A stretch of DNA of 64,000 nucleotides from Hyperoodon ampullatus. Taxonomy: Eukaryota; Chordata; Mammalia; Artiodactyla; Ziphiidae. The notes under the pieces were generated by a model. That model ran no database searches and was not told the origin of the DNA. It saw only the letters and a list, made by a program, of their open reading frames with translations. Made by a program: the position numbers and the translations under genes. Shown one piece after another: positions 26,148-39,052 of the stretch. The stretch spans positions 30,984,800 to 31,048,799 of the forward strand of contig OX457071.1 in assembly GCA_949752795.1 (NCBI GenBank). The letters run 5' to 3'. Every line of letters starts with the position of its first letter. The first letter of the stretch is position 1.

Positions 26148-26161
26148 GAACCCTCTAGTGG
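26148..26161 (-). promoter_or_regulatory. CTCF-like motif, reverse (weaker)
   Basis: The reverse strand reads CCACTAGAGGGTTC, 12 of 14 positions agreeing with CCASYAGRKGGCRS. It points toward the forward motif at 26081. Confidence 0.35.
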
Positions 26162-26676
26162 TACGTTTGACACGGCATGATGATCACTGCTCTGCAGAAT
26201 AGTATAATTTAATGATGAACAAGGAAACGGCAAGATAAAGATTTAAAACCAGATTTTTAAATAAGTAGTTTTGACCTATAAAAATGTTGTTTCAGATGAA
26301 TCGGAATTTGAAAATTTCAACTTGGTATCCTGCTCTCTAATAAATCTGAGGCTCATTTAGCCAATCTTGTCTAATAGTCATTTGTATTCATATGAAAGCG
26401 GTACACCAAAGTTTTAAAAATTAGTAAATATAGAGCAGCCACATTTCTTATGTCTGGCTTTAGCAAAAATAATTCATATCTGAATTTTACACATCAAGGA
26501 AGTTAACTCATATGGATGCTTTAAAAATTTTAACCGATTTTTGATTTAAACGTCTCTAAAATATGTCCTTCCCTACCTTTACAAATGAAAGAAATGATGT
26601 ATTATTTAGCCCTTCCCTTGAGGAATGAAGACTTTGTAAGTAATATCATGTGCTATAATTAATATCAGATAATGAC

Positions 26677-26707
26677 TATGTGTGCACACGCGCACACACA
26701 CACACAC
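26677..26707. repeat. Alternating purine/pyrimidine (CA)n-rich tract
   Basis: 31 bp of unbroken purine-pyrimidine alternation containing gtgcacacgcgcacac. It is a microsatellite and a possible Z-DNA-forming tract. Confidence 0.8.
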
Positions 26708-27189
26708 CCCAAAATGCTTGTGGATTCCATGTTTTTTCACTTTCTTTCTTGTCTCATTACTTCTCATTGCTATTCCTATATTTCTTGCTTCTAATTTGAC
26801 ATCTTATTTTATTGGATGAGATTCTGAAATGATTTGATGATATCCTACAAAGAAAATCATGAGCTATGTGACAGCTGTGCATCTTGGTGGCCTTTTGTTC
26901 ACAAGTCTTGGGGTTGCTAGATCTTACCTTCAGGCGATGGGGTGCTGCTTATACTTTCACATCTATCTTCATTAATTAAATAACTCGTTCCATATAAAGC
27001 TCCACGTCAGACCCTCTGTCTAGATTCATTGTTAGATAAAGCATAGGGCTTAGTGATGCCAGGATAATGAATCACTTAAGAACAAACTGACGTTTTTCAG
27101 GTAAAACTCCTCAGCAAATAAGCTGTTTGCAGATCTTGGCTAGAGAGCTCACAGATACGCTCCATATTGGTAACTGCGAAGAAATAGGA

Positions 27190-27410
27190 AACTATCATAG
27201 AAATAGCACTAAATTTGAAGTCAGGCGACAGAAATTTGTCTTTGGCCCCTAACTGGCTTGTGAGCTTAGACAAGCTACTTAACTCTATGTATCTCAGGTT
27301 TTCTATTTTTTTAACTTTGAACATAAATATAGCAAGTTGTTGCATAATTACCACAGGGGGCCTCATTTTTATATCCCCAGTGAATACAGTGACTAACACA
27401 TTTTAAGGAC
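27190..27410 (+). repeat. MIR SINE relic
   Basis: 'aaatttgaagtcaggcgaca', then 'gagcttagacaagctactta' and later 'atatccccagtgaatacagt'. Degraded, with approximate ends. Confidence 0.5.
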
Positions 27411-27744
27411 CCAGTTCATTATTTGTTAAATTGAAATTGTGTATGTCTGGATATTGATGTGGATATATATTATTAATATGAGCAGTAGGTTCAAGGCAAA
27501 AAAGTTTGGATAATTTAATGTATTGTCACAATCAGCTCTAATTATATAATCTGTTTACTTCAGACTCAACTAATTTAATATTTATATAATGCAGAAGAAG
27601 TTGGAGTAAAAGTATTATTTTATCAGCCCTTTGTCATCATTTTTAGCATGATAGTATAAATAATCTTTTCAGGAATGTATTTTAAATACATAGTAAAACG
27701 TAGTCTTTTATTTGAAAGGACCTATTCACAGACAAATTCAACAA

Positions 27745-27900
27745 GACAGATATTTATTGAGCATTTTCCGTGTCTAAGGCACTATAGATTTTTCTTGAAA
27801 AAGGCAGAAAGAGGCAGAACCCCCATCTTCAATGAACTTGTCCATAAGTATACTAGGTAAGATCCATTGAACAGTCACAACGAAGGCCAAGTCTACCAAG
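27745..27900 (-). repeat. L2 LINE 3'-end relic
   Basis: 'atatttattgagcattttcc ... ctaaggcacta' resembles the reverse complement of the L2 terminus. Approximate limits. Confidence 0.45.
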
Positions 27901-28099
27901 TCATATAATAAAGATACAAGCAGAATAACAAAAGAACACCATGGGAGTTGTCTGTTATGGCCAGGGAATTTGGGGACACCTTTCTAAGCTGGGCGTGCAA
28001 GGCCCTTCTCATCGGACTCCTTTTCATCTGTCAAACCTCATTTGCTGACCCCATCCCAATTTCTCCCATTCCCCACCCACACAAATGAAGCAACCTCCA

Positions 28100-28350
28100 A
28101 ACATGCCCAGCTGTATGGAATTCATTTGTACATTCTTGCCCCTACCTGAAATGGCCTGCCTGGGCACCTCCATTTTTCCTTCTTGAGTTGGTAAACTTCT
28201 ATTTATTTTTGGAAACTGCCTCAGTGTCACCTTGTCTGTGAAGCTCTCTGACCACCCTCCTTCCCTAGGCAGGTAGCATTTTTTCCTCCGTGACCCTGGA
28301 ACACTTGGACGTTTCCTTGTTGCAGCAGCACAGTGGGCAGAGAGGAAAGC
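28100..28350 (+). repeat. L2 LINE relic
   Basis: 'tgcctcagtgtcaccttgtc', then 'tgaagctctctgaccaccct', resembles the L2 3' region 'cctccaggaagccttccctgaccaccc'. Reading frames on the opposite strand here are not genes. Confidence 0.5.
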
Positions 28351-28469
28351 GTGTGGGAAACAGTGGGGCAGTAGAGACAGGAGGGCATGGTATCTGCTTG
28401 GACGTGAGGGCAGGGGAAGGGGAGACTTTGAAGACATCTGGGGTGCATGGTTAGGAGGAAGGAATGCTG

Positions 28470-28700
28470 TGAACAGACATGGAGACCAGCAGTGAGAGAG
28501 AACTGATATTTCCTGAGGACCTGCCAGGTCCCAGGCACAGTGCCCCGCTCTGCTAGTGCTTTACATATTTTAATCACATCTGTAAATCCCCTGAAAGGTT
28601 AGAGCACTTGTCCACTGTCATGGAATGAACAAGGAAGGAGTGGAGCTGGGATGCAGACTCTGGTTTCTCTAAAACCTGTGCTGCTGTCATTACACCTGGT
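28470..28700 (-). repeat. MIR SINE relic
   Basis: 'ctgccaggtcccaggcacag', 'gtgctttacatattttaatc' and 'agtggagctgggatgcagac' follow the reverse-complement MIR order. Confidence 0.7.
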
Positions 28701-28880
28701 CTCAGACAAGTTTGCTCATAACCTGCCAGTCTCTCCCACTAGGGCCACACTCCATGCAGGTCTAGCTAGCGGTTCCTACCTGTTTAGAGTTGGTCATTAA
28801 GGTACTTGGAAGTATCAAGATAGCAAGTGATTGGTAAATGACCTATTTTTAAGGTTTTTCATCATAATGTGAACTGATCT

Positions 28881-29028
28881 TTTTTGTTTGTTTGTTTTTT
28901 GGTTTTTTTGGGTTTTTTCAGCCACGCTTTGTGACTTGTGGGATCTTAGTTCCCTGACCGGGGATCAAACCTGGGCCCCCTGCAGTGGAAGCATGGAATC
29001 CTAACCACTGGACCCCCAGGGAATTCCC
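28881..29028 (-). repeat. CHR-1-like SINE, antisense
   Basis: A T-rich tail then 'gggatcttagttccctgacc', ending 'cccccagggaattccc', the reverse complement of the CHR-1 start. Same family as 13526-13655. No convincing TSD was found. Confidence 0.88.
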
Positions 29029-29617
29029 AGTCTTTCTTGAAAGTCAACTAAAGTTTTGCTTTGTTAGAAAGCCAGTGAGAAGACGAGAACCAGGAGCATT
29101 AATAATTTAACTGGAGGTAGCAGGACATAAGACAGGGAAACAGAGCAGTAGAAGTTGGTATTGGTGAAAGGTGGTGAAACTCTAAAAAGAGGCAGACCGT
29201 CTTCATGGAGATGAACTGGAGAGGACACTGGGAAGGCAGAACTGGCAAATGTAATAATCGGGTTGGGGCAGGTAGAGAATAACCGATAGGAAAGAGTCCA
29301 AGAAATCTCGCCAACTGGACAGATGTATGACTTGATACCTGAGTAGATGGGCTTGTCTTTTTTCCAGATATCAAAATAGAAGGAGGAACATGTCTCATCT
29401 AAGTGGTAGATGCTGAATAACGTTTTGGTCACATGGGGTTACTTTCGGGCTGCCAACTGGCAATGTTGTCTCCCCTTCCGTGGTGCTTGGGAGAGAGACG
29501 GAGGTGTAGACACTTGGGAATCTTTCCTTTATAAGTTGTGGTAGAAGCTGTGGAAACCAAGGAGAACCTATGCAAGTGAGAAGATGTCAAAGCCCAAATC
29601 TCAGTAAACATTTATGT

Positions 29618-29940
29618 CAGCGTCCCCAGCCTTTTTGGCACCAGGAACTGGTTTCATGGAAGGTAATTTTTCCACGGACCAGGGCGGGGGACGGTTTGGG
29701 GATGATTCAAGCACATTACACTTATTGTGCACTTTATTTCTATTATTATTATATTGTAATATATAATGAAATAATTACGCAACTCACCATAATGCCGACA
29801 GGAGGCAGTAATGCGAGGGATGGGGAGCGGCTCTAAATACAGAGGAAGCTTTGCTCGCTCTCCCACCACGCACTTCCCACTGTGCGACCCGGTTCCTAAC
29901 AGGCCACGGACTGGTACTGGTTGGGGGTTGGGGACCCCTG
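29618..29940. mobile_element. hAT-type miniature DNA transposon, 8-bp TSD
   Basis: Ends form imperfect terminal inverted repeats: 5' cagcgtccccagcc and, on the reverse strand from the other end, caggggtccccaaccccc. The flanks are identical 8-bp repeats atttatgt (29610-29617 and 29941-29948), the hAT signature. The 323-bp length and lack of an ORF mark it as non-autonomous. The family name is not assigned. Confidence 0.85.
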
Positions 29941-30116
29941 ATTTATGTGACAGGTAAAGGAAGGCGTCTGCAAAAGAAACTGAGGAAAAAGTAACCAGAA
30001 ACAGGAAGATAAACGTTGTCCCTACATAGAAATATAAACTCAGCCACATAGAGTATTATCCTTAGACCTTGAACTTTTTACTTCCAGTAAAGTACATTTT
30101 TATTATAGGGTATTTT

Positions 30117-30345
30117 CTTTGTTTGTTTTTTTGTTTTTTTGTGTGTGTTTTTTGCGGTACGCGGGCCTCTCACTGTTGTGGCCTCTCCCGTTGCGGAGTA
30201 CAGGCTCCGGACGCACAGGCTTAGCGGCCATGGCTCACAGGCCCAGCTGCCCCGCGGCATGTGGGATCTTCCCGGACCGGGGCACGAACCTGCGTCCCCT
30301 ACATCGGCAGGCGGACTCTCAACCACTGCGCCACCAGGGAAGCCC
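30117..30345 (-). repeat. CHR-type SINE with TSD
   Basis: Antisense CHR SINE with 13-bp perfect TSD tatagggtatttt at 30104-30116 and 30346-30358. Confidence 0.95.
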
Positions 30346-30504
30346 TATAGGGTATTTTTAACTTCATTTACATTTGATTTCTAGAGGAGAGGGGCTAGCC
30401 TCTGGGTTAACACAGTGTTTGTCCTGTAAGTACTAGTTCATATTCTCTCAGTCTGCTTGGCCAGTTCTGACTGGATATCCTGGTTTACGAAAGCAGTGAT
30501 TTAA

Positions 30505-30725
30505 GATGTTGAGAGGCATTGTAGGGTAGTGGTTAGGATTGTGACCTTGGGTGTCAGGCTCCCTGGGTTGAAATCCCTCCTCCATCCACCCCATACTAAC
30601 TCTGGGTGAAGTGGGGTTGGTTACAGCAACTACAGTTAGGGTCAAAGTTAAATGAGTTCAGATCCATAAAACTCTTAGAGCTAAGTGTGGTAGATGGAAG
30701 ACGCTATATGCTGTAGCAAATATTA
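30505..30725 (+). repeat. MIR SINE relic
   Basis: 'ttgtagggtagtggttagga', 'tgtcaggctccctgggttga' and later 'aaatgagttcagatccataa' follow MIR order. Confidence 0.65.
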
Positions 30726-31109
30726 TTTTTATCAAAGAAATCCTCTATATAATTGCATGAAAAAAAAGACCCACTTGGTCTTGTTTACACATAATGAAAA
30801 GGAGAATTAATTCAGTCCAGACAGTTACATAGGGCAGATACTAACATACTGATCACTTGTTTGATTGAATTGACAAGACCAAACGGATCAAACAAATTAT
30901 AGAATAGATTGGTCTACTTGGCCTATAAAGGAGTTTTATACTTAAAACGTTAGAAAAAATCAGGATCAGGGTCGGCATCCATTTTACCTGCAAATCTTAA
31001 TTCCTTCCCTAAAAATAACAAATGGGATTTATTTTTAACTTTATGTTATTTATATTTCTTAGCAGAAACAGAAAAACCTTGAATTTCATAATTTAGAATT
31101 CAATATCCT

Positions 31110-31275
31110 TTATTAAGCACCTATCATGTGCCAGGCACATGGCATGTGTATTTCTAAGTTTCACCGTGGGAACAGTGTTCCCATTTTACAGACAGGGAAC
31201 AGAGTTTCAGAAAGCTTAACTCTCTAGCCTGAGATCCAGTGGCAGATTGGAGACTGAGCCTCATTTGACCGCGCA
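31110..31275 (-). repeat. MIR SINE
   Basis: 'ttaagcacctatcatgtgcc', 'ttcccattttacagacaggg' and 'gatccagtggcagattggag' give a reverse-complement MIR. Confidence 0.75.
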
Positions 31276-32180
31276 TTCCGCTTGATTTCAAAGCCTGTGC
31301 TGTTTTCTGCCCCCTTAACACCAGCAAGAAGGAAGGCAGCCTTGTCTACCCCTGGACAAGTCAAGGGCCTTGTAATCTCAGCTCTAGGTTTCTGTTTCCT
31401 CATTTTCAAAGGACCTAATTTCCTTCCAGATCTAAAATTCTGTGAACTTTTATGAACTAATGTAACAGAAACCAGAAAACAAGATAGGAATCTTGATTCT
31501 GGGGTTTTTTTTCCCCTCATATGCAAATACCATTCCTCAAGTGAAACAGATTGTCACAGCAAATATGTTGAGCCTTGAGTGTAATGAAGCTCATTTGTCA
31601 GTGTCTGGGGCCCCCTGACTTTATAAAAGTTAAACAGGGACACATTTCAGAAATGCACTTCTGAACTGAAGAAAATGCCTATGTTTCCTGTTGCCAAAGG
31701 TGTTTTTTTTTTCTTTCGGTTGCTTGAGAGAATAATAGAGAGAAGCTGATGTGAGGACATGGGCGTTTTGTTTGACCGGGAGCTTTTGCAAACTGCACAT
31801 TCCTTTTCTGGTGTTGCTCACACGTCATTTTAATATGAAAGGGCACCTGTCTTTTGTCTCAGGACACATTTACCTTTCAGCGTTTCAGATGGTGAAATGG
31901 GAGGTACCCGAAAAAGTTATTTTTGTTTCGTGGGTTTTGGGAATCCATTCAATACCTGATGTTTTCTTTAGACTTTATTATGCCTTCTGCTGGGTAAATG
32001 TCATGGAAATGCACTGAGTGACTCTTAATCCTTTTCTTTAACCAAAATTGAAAGAGACAGCAGTTCTCATAATAAATCAGTTTCTTGACTGTTTCAAGAA
32101 AAAAACTCTGATGAGAGTTTTCATTTTCCCAGGATACTTAATTAGAATACTAGAATACTATTTAAATAATGCCTGTGAAT

Positions 32181-32212
<32 letters not shown>

Positions 32213-32218
32213 ACACAC
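32181..32218. repeat. (CA)n microsatellite
   Basis: 38 bp of CA dinucleotide with one TA interruption, in the last KLF12 intron. Confidence 0.95.
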
Positions 32219-33307
32219 TGGCTAGTGTGCATATAAAACTGTTTCTAACGTGAACCCCAAATGAGGAGTTAAAAAGAGTGTTTTCGAACAAAAATGAACA
32301 AACCCTCTTTTTTTGGTACGTTCTCTTTTTAATCTTTACAGGACTCTTTCACTTTAAAAGAATAGGAGGCCTTGCTATTAGTTTCAGTTAACATTTTTCT
32401 TTTTCAGAGGTTTCGTAGTTTAGTTCAGGTTTTATAAAGAACTGAAAGAGGACAGATTGTGCTGAAAAATGGTCAAAAGGTGGAAATGGCTTACGGGTTT
32501 TTCATGGGACACAGAGACCTTCACTTCAGAACTGAGAGTCTAAAAGTTAATAACTACACCCCAAGGTGAGTGTAGTGTTAAGCTACCAATTACCCAGCTC
32601 AGCTCCTTTGATTTTTTTCCTATACATTAGCAACTTGATGTCTCGACTTAATCACTTACTAAGACTTATTGGTAAGGACATATACCACACCATTCCCTAT
32701 CATTTTATTATTTCACAGGATTAATGTAAGAAACAAAAATCAAAGGTGGTCTGATGGTGGAGTCAAAACTTCTGATTCTTTTGAAAAATATTGAAATACA
32801 TTTTCAAAGACTTTTCTACCGAGGATTCTAAGTGTATTTGTGGGTTAGACGGAACAAACAAAAAAAAAAGGTGGGCATGCTCTTTTTATTTTTAGCTTAT
32901 TTCTAGTGAAAACAGTGTTGAATAACACATGTGCAGAATTCTAATTCAAATGAGTTTAAGGACCATTCACTGTTCCTGAAGAAATCACTGGAAATAGGGT
33001 TTACTGTCACCCCCATTCAGCCTGGCACAGAGCAGCTGTGCACAAAAGCCGCACAGACCCTGGGAGATGCTTGACCGCTATTAGTGTCAAGCCAACTCTT
33101 TCCACAGGAAAACGTTCGTGGAAAATCCACCCACCGTTCTGTCCCCTCCACTGGCTTTTTTAACTTTAAAGTGAGCTTTCTGTTTTCTAGCAAGATTTGA
33201 AGGAAAGAAGGGGGCATGGAGGAAGGATTCTGTCCGTTCTTTATTATATCCTTTCAGGGCTCATTTATACATATTACAGTGTATCTTACAAACTTATTTA
33301 TCATCTT

Positions 33308-33520
33308 TTTTAAATTTTTTTTTTTTTTGCGGTACGCGGGCCTCTCACTGTTGTGGCCTCTTCCGTTGTGGAGCACAGGCTCCGGACGCGCAGGCTCAGT
33401 GGCCATGGCTCACGGGCCCAGCCGCTCTGCGGCACGTGGGATCTTCCCGGACCGGGGCACGAACCCGTGTCCCCTGCATCGGCAGGCGGACTCTCAACCA
33501 CGGCGCCACCAGGGGAGCCC
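33308..33520 (-). repeat. CHR-type SINE with TSD
   Basis: Antisense CHR SINE with 13-bp perfect TSD tatttatcatctt at 33295-33307 and 33521-33533. Confidence 0.95.
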
Positions 33521-34937
33521 TATTTATCATCTTAATTAGTTTTTACTCACATCATGAAGTTAGTGTCTCATCTTAATTTGTTTATAAGATTGTACCCTTT
33601 AAATAGCTTCAAAGCACAAGCATAAAATATAACGTGCAGTTTTAACATAATGTAGCAGCCACTAGCATTGTATCCACTTCTAAAACTTAACTAGTCCAAT
33701 GAGAGAATTTATTGACTTTTTGTAATGAAATGCTAGGCACGAGGTGGATATAAGGGAAACCGAGGTCCCTCTTGAGAGAGGGGGAGAAGCCTGCTCTCTG
33801 CCTGGTCCAAGCAGCCATCTCATCTTCATAGACAGGAGCCACCCCCAGAGCCCAGCCTCTAGCTGTGAAGAGAGATTTGAAGATCTTATTTTCTTTCTTC
33901 CCCTCTTCTTTCTTCTGAATATGGAGAGAGAATACCCAAACTCTGGTTTTATTTGTGAGGAAATGGGGGCAAGAAATATTATACAAGAAATATTGGGGGA
34001 TATTAAAAAGAAAGCATATATTTTTGTAAGAAAAGCTTCAAGGAAAACTCATCGATCACTCAGATAATGAAGTTTATTATTTTCTGATAGAGGTCCTCCC
34101 TCCCCCACCCCCTAGATGAGAATGTGTTCATTCTTTTTTACCTGCCTTCCTTAATCACTTAGCCCCTAATGGTTTATAAGCTTATATATCATTTTCACTG
34201 GTTTTACTCATGAGGTAGGGACGTATCTGCATCTTGCATTTTGGAGGCACTTACTGAACCTGATTTCACCTCACAGAATACTTTTCAGGTTCTGCACTGA
34301 GTTTCCTGTTGCTTTCTCTGCCTCTCCGCCTTTAAGACATCCACCTTAGAAATGATGCCAGACATCTGAGCTCCTCTTTTCTGATCCTTCCTTCCTTATG
34401 TCCTCCTCCTCAGACTAAGTAGAATTAATTGTCGCTCATCACTGAGCACGGTGGCCATGGTAACACAACCGTATTGAAAGGGTGGGTTGGAGTGGGGTAG
34501 GGCAAGGTCGGGCTCCATCACTGTAGAATCAGTGCTCTTTTGGTTACCAGGTAAAGTGTACAGAGACGTTCCTGACACCTCTCACCCTCATAGTGAAGGC
34601 CTTACTCATTATTGTGCTTTTCTAATGAGCAGAGGAGATCCCGAAGACTTTTAAAACCCTGACTGAATTGGGTGAGCCTTTTCAGAGAGTCCCTTATTTC
34701 TCCTTGTCCAGAACTCTCTGTTTAAAGCATCGGACATGAAATATCACGTGTATTCATTACCAAGAGGACAGTTCGAATTTTAATCGAGGAGCGTGAGTTA
34801 AGAATAAGTGATTACCTTATAGCCAAAATATTCCCTCACCCACCCATCCCAAACTAACAAGGTGTGTTATATATGCTGATTAAGTTAACATAATCAGGAA
34901 GCCTGCCAAAAGCTGAGGCGCCCGTCCCTTACATCAA

Positions 34938-35273
34938 GAGTCGGCCAACCTTCTATAGTAAATGTTTTAGGTATTGCAGGCCATACATTCTCTATTGCAG
35001 TGCTCAATGCCTCCACCCCTGGAAAACAGCCGTAAACAATATGCAAACAAATGAGTGTGGCTGTGTTCCAATAAAGACTTATTTATGGCCACTAAAATTT
35101 GAATTTCATGAAAAGTATATACTTTTCACATGCCACGAGAGAGCCTTCTTTGGGGTTTTTTTTTTTTTTCCAACCATTTAAAAGTGTGAAAACTACTCTT
35201 AGCTTGCAGCTTGCACAGAAAACAAACCACAGACTAGATTTGTCCTGGGGGCCACAGTTTACCACCCCTGCTA
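34938..35273 (+). mobile_element. hAT-type DNA transposon relic
   Basis: 'agagtcggccaaccttctat' at one end and 'cacagtttaccacccctg' at the other, with 'gtgtggctgtgttccaataa' between. Same family as 19453-19680. Confidence 0.65.
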
Positions 35274-36439
35274 TAGATTTTCAAGTGAAAAGGGCACAGC
35301 TACCATTATTAAACAGCCAAAGTGAAAGTAAAAGTATGTCTATTATAATTTGGAGGAAGAAACTGCAGAATATTAAGTGCCAAAATTGGGTGTACAAGGA
35401 AATTCAGAGAACCCCTGAGACAACAGGCCGTCCCTACGGTGGCCATGCCAGCCTCCAGCATCCTTCTTGAGGTGAGACTGAAGCCCCGTCTCCTTCTATG
35501 GCCTCTCTTTACTTCCGGGCCCATCCCAGTTATGGAGCCCCTTCCTGTCTCTCCATCTGCAACGCCAAGGTGAGGGTGCAGCAGCTTTTCTAACCCCAGT
35601 CATACTCAGATGACACTTCCCCACCAAGATAGAAATAGACGTCCTCCTAACACACAACTGAGCAATGCTTTTCCCCAATTAAGAAAATCTTTTATTTTTT
35701 CCTTCTTAGGCCTATACTCTCTGTGGCTGGTTCCTTAGTAACACAGGAGATAACTAGGAGATGCCTGTTGGTGACAAGGAGTCAACTGGCTGAGCTCAGT
35801 GCCCCAAAGATGGATGTGTTTTTGAAGATATGATTTATATCAAGCTCAGCTTATTAAAACCCATGCTCATGTTGTAAATTTCAAGGAAAAAAATATGATG
35901 ATGACATGTAAATAAAACATATGGTGATGAAATGTAAATAAAAGCATTTTAACAGTTGTCATGGATATACTGTATAGTAGATTGCCATTCTTTTTAAGTT
36001 AGGGGTTTTGCTGATTTTTAAAAATTTCTGTTAAATTTCTGTTAAATTCTGATCAGTAGACACCTGTAAATGCAGATTTTTGTCTCCATAGAGCATCCAG
36101 AATGAGTCGGAAGTTGAGGTTTTGGATTAATCCAGTCAGTAGGCTGGATGTAGGCTGGATGTCAGAGTAACCTGGAGCTTTCTGTGGGCCACAGTTAGTG
36201 TGTCCGTATTTCTAGATTTAACTGGGCTGTACTATTCAGTCACTTCTGTGAAAGGGCCACTTGATCCTAAAAGGACCCCTATAGTTAACATTTATTTAAC
36301 AGTTGAACAAAAACTGCTGGATCTGGTTCAGTCTAGTTTTCCCATCACTTGTACATCTCATTTACGGGGCTTAGTACACTCCTGTGTACACGCCTTTGTG
36401 TGAGCATGTCTGTGTGTGCTGCAGTTTTATTAATTTATT

Positions 36440-36640
36440 CAAACACTGTTTGGCACATACTTTTAAGCTCTGAGGATAGTGAAATAGTAGGGGCGTGATT
36501 CTTGATCTCTGTGTATTCAGAAACTGGTAAAGGGGAAAGACATCTAGACAAAATCTGTATGATCTATTGTGGTAGGCAACTTAATAGAAATAGGAGTTGA
36601 ACAATTTGAAAGTATCTAAGAAGGTGGAATCAGTGTTGGC
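36440..36640 (-). repeat. L2 LINE relic
   Basis: Weak match to the L2 reverse complement ('aaacactgtttggcacatac', 'gatctctgtgtattcagaaa', 'agacatctagacaaaat'). Approximate. Confidence 0.35.
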
Positions 36641-36689
36641 TAAGGATGTGACAGAGTTTAGATGGGGAAAGAATTATCCACTCCCCTAG

Positions 36690-36800
36690 AACACAGTGAA
36701 AAGCGCTGCATTTGGGACCAAACACATCTATTTACTGGCCTCAGGCAAGTTACTTTACTCCATTGAACCTCAGTTTTCTCATCTGTAAAGTGGATTTAAC
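36690..36800 (+). repeat. MIR SINE relic
   Basis: 'ggcctcaggcaagttacttt' then 'cctcagttttctcatctgta', the MIR core. It ends about 1.0 kb before the last KLF12 exon. Confidence 0.75.
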
Positions 36801-37609
36801 AAAAGTCACTTTGCAACTCTGTCCATTGGGATCAGCAAATAGCTCCTTTCCCAGTCTTAGGCCCTTTTGCCAGACACCAAGTGTGGCTAAGCAGCACTTT
36901 GTTGACTATTGGATGGAAGCGGCAGAGGAGAGATCAGTTCTTGTGGGGTTGCCTGAGGACAGCGCTTCCATTCTGAATGAGAGCCAGGAAAAAGCACACC
37001 TAGGTCAACTATTGTCCCGTTCCCCCAGGGAGCTCTTTTGGACAATGGATAACATATCTTTTCCCAGCAAAGCCTTTGCATATTTTACTGTCTTTACGAG
37101 TTGACTGAGGGATCTGGTCAAATTACATACTTCTTCAGACTGTTTTTTACTGTGGATCTCAACACAAGGACCAACTTGATGATTCCTTAGGGCTTGCCCT
37201 CATTCTTAAGTCACTGAAGAAGATACTGAAACTTGCACTATTAAGGTATCTAGGATTCTTTCCCAGTAGACAAACAAACAGTAGATGTTTATAAATAATA
37301 AGTACTTAATACCTAATTTCTGGGGGGTGGTAGAATGCTTACCTTTTAATGAAATTTTGTGTGACTGATAAAAGGACACTGTACCCTAAAATAGCCTTTA
37401 AACATCTAAGTGATACCCTGTTGGGAGGAGTATTGCAACAAAACATATAAATCACTACGCTTTATAATTCTTTGTGAGTTTTAGCCCTTGAGCCAGTCAA
37501 CCTAGGTAGAGCCCCCTAACACGCCTTTCCAGTCTACCATGGTGATTATATCCAGTAGCAATCAGTCTATGCCTTTTGATATTTTGACTGCAAAGTAACT
37601 TACCCATAA

Positions 37610-38020
<411 letters not shown>

Positions 38021-38098
38021 GGAAGGCTACCTGTCCAGCTGAGTGTAAGAGCTGGATCTCTTAGCGGCACCCAATTCAGCAGGGCTGAATCCCCTTCA

Positions 38099-38106
38099 CA
38101 GTGTTA
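38099..38106 (+). promoter_or_regulatory. miR-141/200a 8-mer seed match
   Basis: CAGTGTTA is the full 8-mer complement to the miR-141/miR-200a seed and sits 78 bases after the KLF12 stop. Sites close to the stop codon tend to be effective. Further 7-mer CAGTGTT matches occur at 40293-40299, 41604-41610, 41989-41995 and 44271-44277. miR-200b/c-type CAGTATT occurs at 41806-41812 and 45635-45641. Function is inferred from seed complementarity only. Confidence 0.5.
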
Positions 38107-39044
38107 ACACAAAAGGGCATCACCATCCCACGATGTCTGAAAGCAGAGCAGGAAAACGAAGTAGTAACACTTCTTTCGGTCTGAAGGTAACCCCCATCAT
38201 GACTACACGAGAAACAACTTCATGCTGGCCTGGGAGATCGGTGACACAAATGCTGAAGAGACAGGCATTGTTTTCCGTGCTGTGTCCTCTGCCATTTCAA
38301 GATGTTTGTAGTTTGTACATTTTCTGAGCTGTCAGACGTTTTGTTATTGATACTTTAAAGGTCATCTACCACAAATTGATGGCTAGAGCAAGACCTTGTA
38401 AATTTGAATTATTCTCCCATCATCCCACCCCTGAACCCGTTTTTATAAAAGTTTGAGTTACTGTCTAAGTAAGATAGAACCCACTTCCAATCTGTTACCA
38501 GCAAGCAGCCTGAAAGTAGAAAAGAAGAAGCTGTTGGAGAGGTTCCATTACCTGAAAAGAAAGGAGCGCTCAGGCAGCCCTTTGCAATAGTGATGGCAGC
38601 CACTAGATATCACCCGCAACTTGTCATTATGCCATCCATGCCCTGGAGAAAACCAACATTGATTCTTTCATTTGTTTGTTGTTGATCGTTTTTGTTTTGT
38701 TCTGCTTCTGTTTTGTTCATCTGTTCGAGCAGAGGGACAGCGACATTTCAGTTGGAGTCTAGTCCTGGTGTCTGCCCTGGCATGGACGGGCACAGAGCCG
38801 TTTTGTAGTTGAATAGGAAGAGCCTGTCTAAAAAAACTACTGCCCCACTTCAAATTGCAGTGTTCTGTCACCTAGGCATCATCTCTTCCTGCCCCTAGTA
38901 TTTGATTACAAGGAACCGGGGGGAGGGGGAAACTTTCTTAGACACACTGGCACCAAGGTAAGAGGTGGGGCTGACCAGGCAGTCAGTGAACATGAAAAAA
39001 TCAGACAAAGCAGAGAGGGAAATAATGCGCCTCTTGAGGAGAAA

Positions 39045-39052
39045 AGCAATAA
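39045..39052 (+). promoter_or_regulatory. miR-137 8-mer seed match
   Basis: AGCAATAA is the full 8-mer complement to the miR-137 seed. Two further exact copies lie in the same UTR at 43403-43410 and 45874-45881, and a 7-mer lies at 39601-39607. AT-rich sequence raises the chance rate for this motif. Confidence 0.4.

Noticed and set aside
28024..28577. Minus-strand frames of 137 and 116 codons
   Set aside because: They overlap L2 and MIR relics and show no known domain or codon bias.
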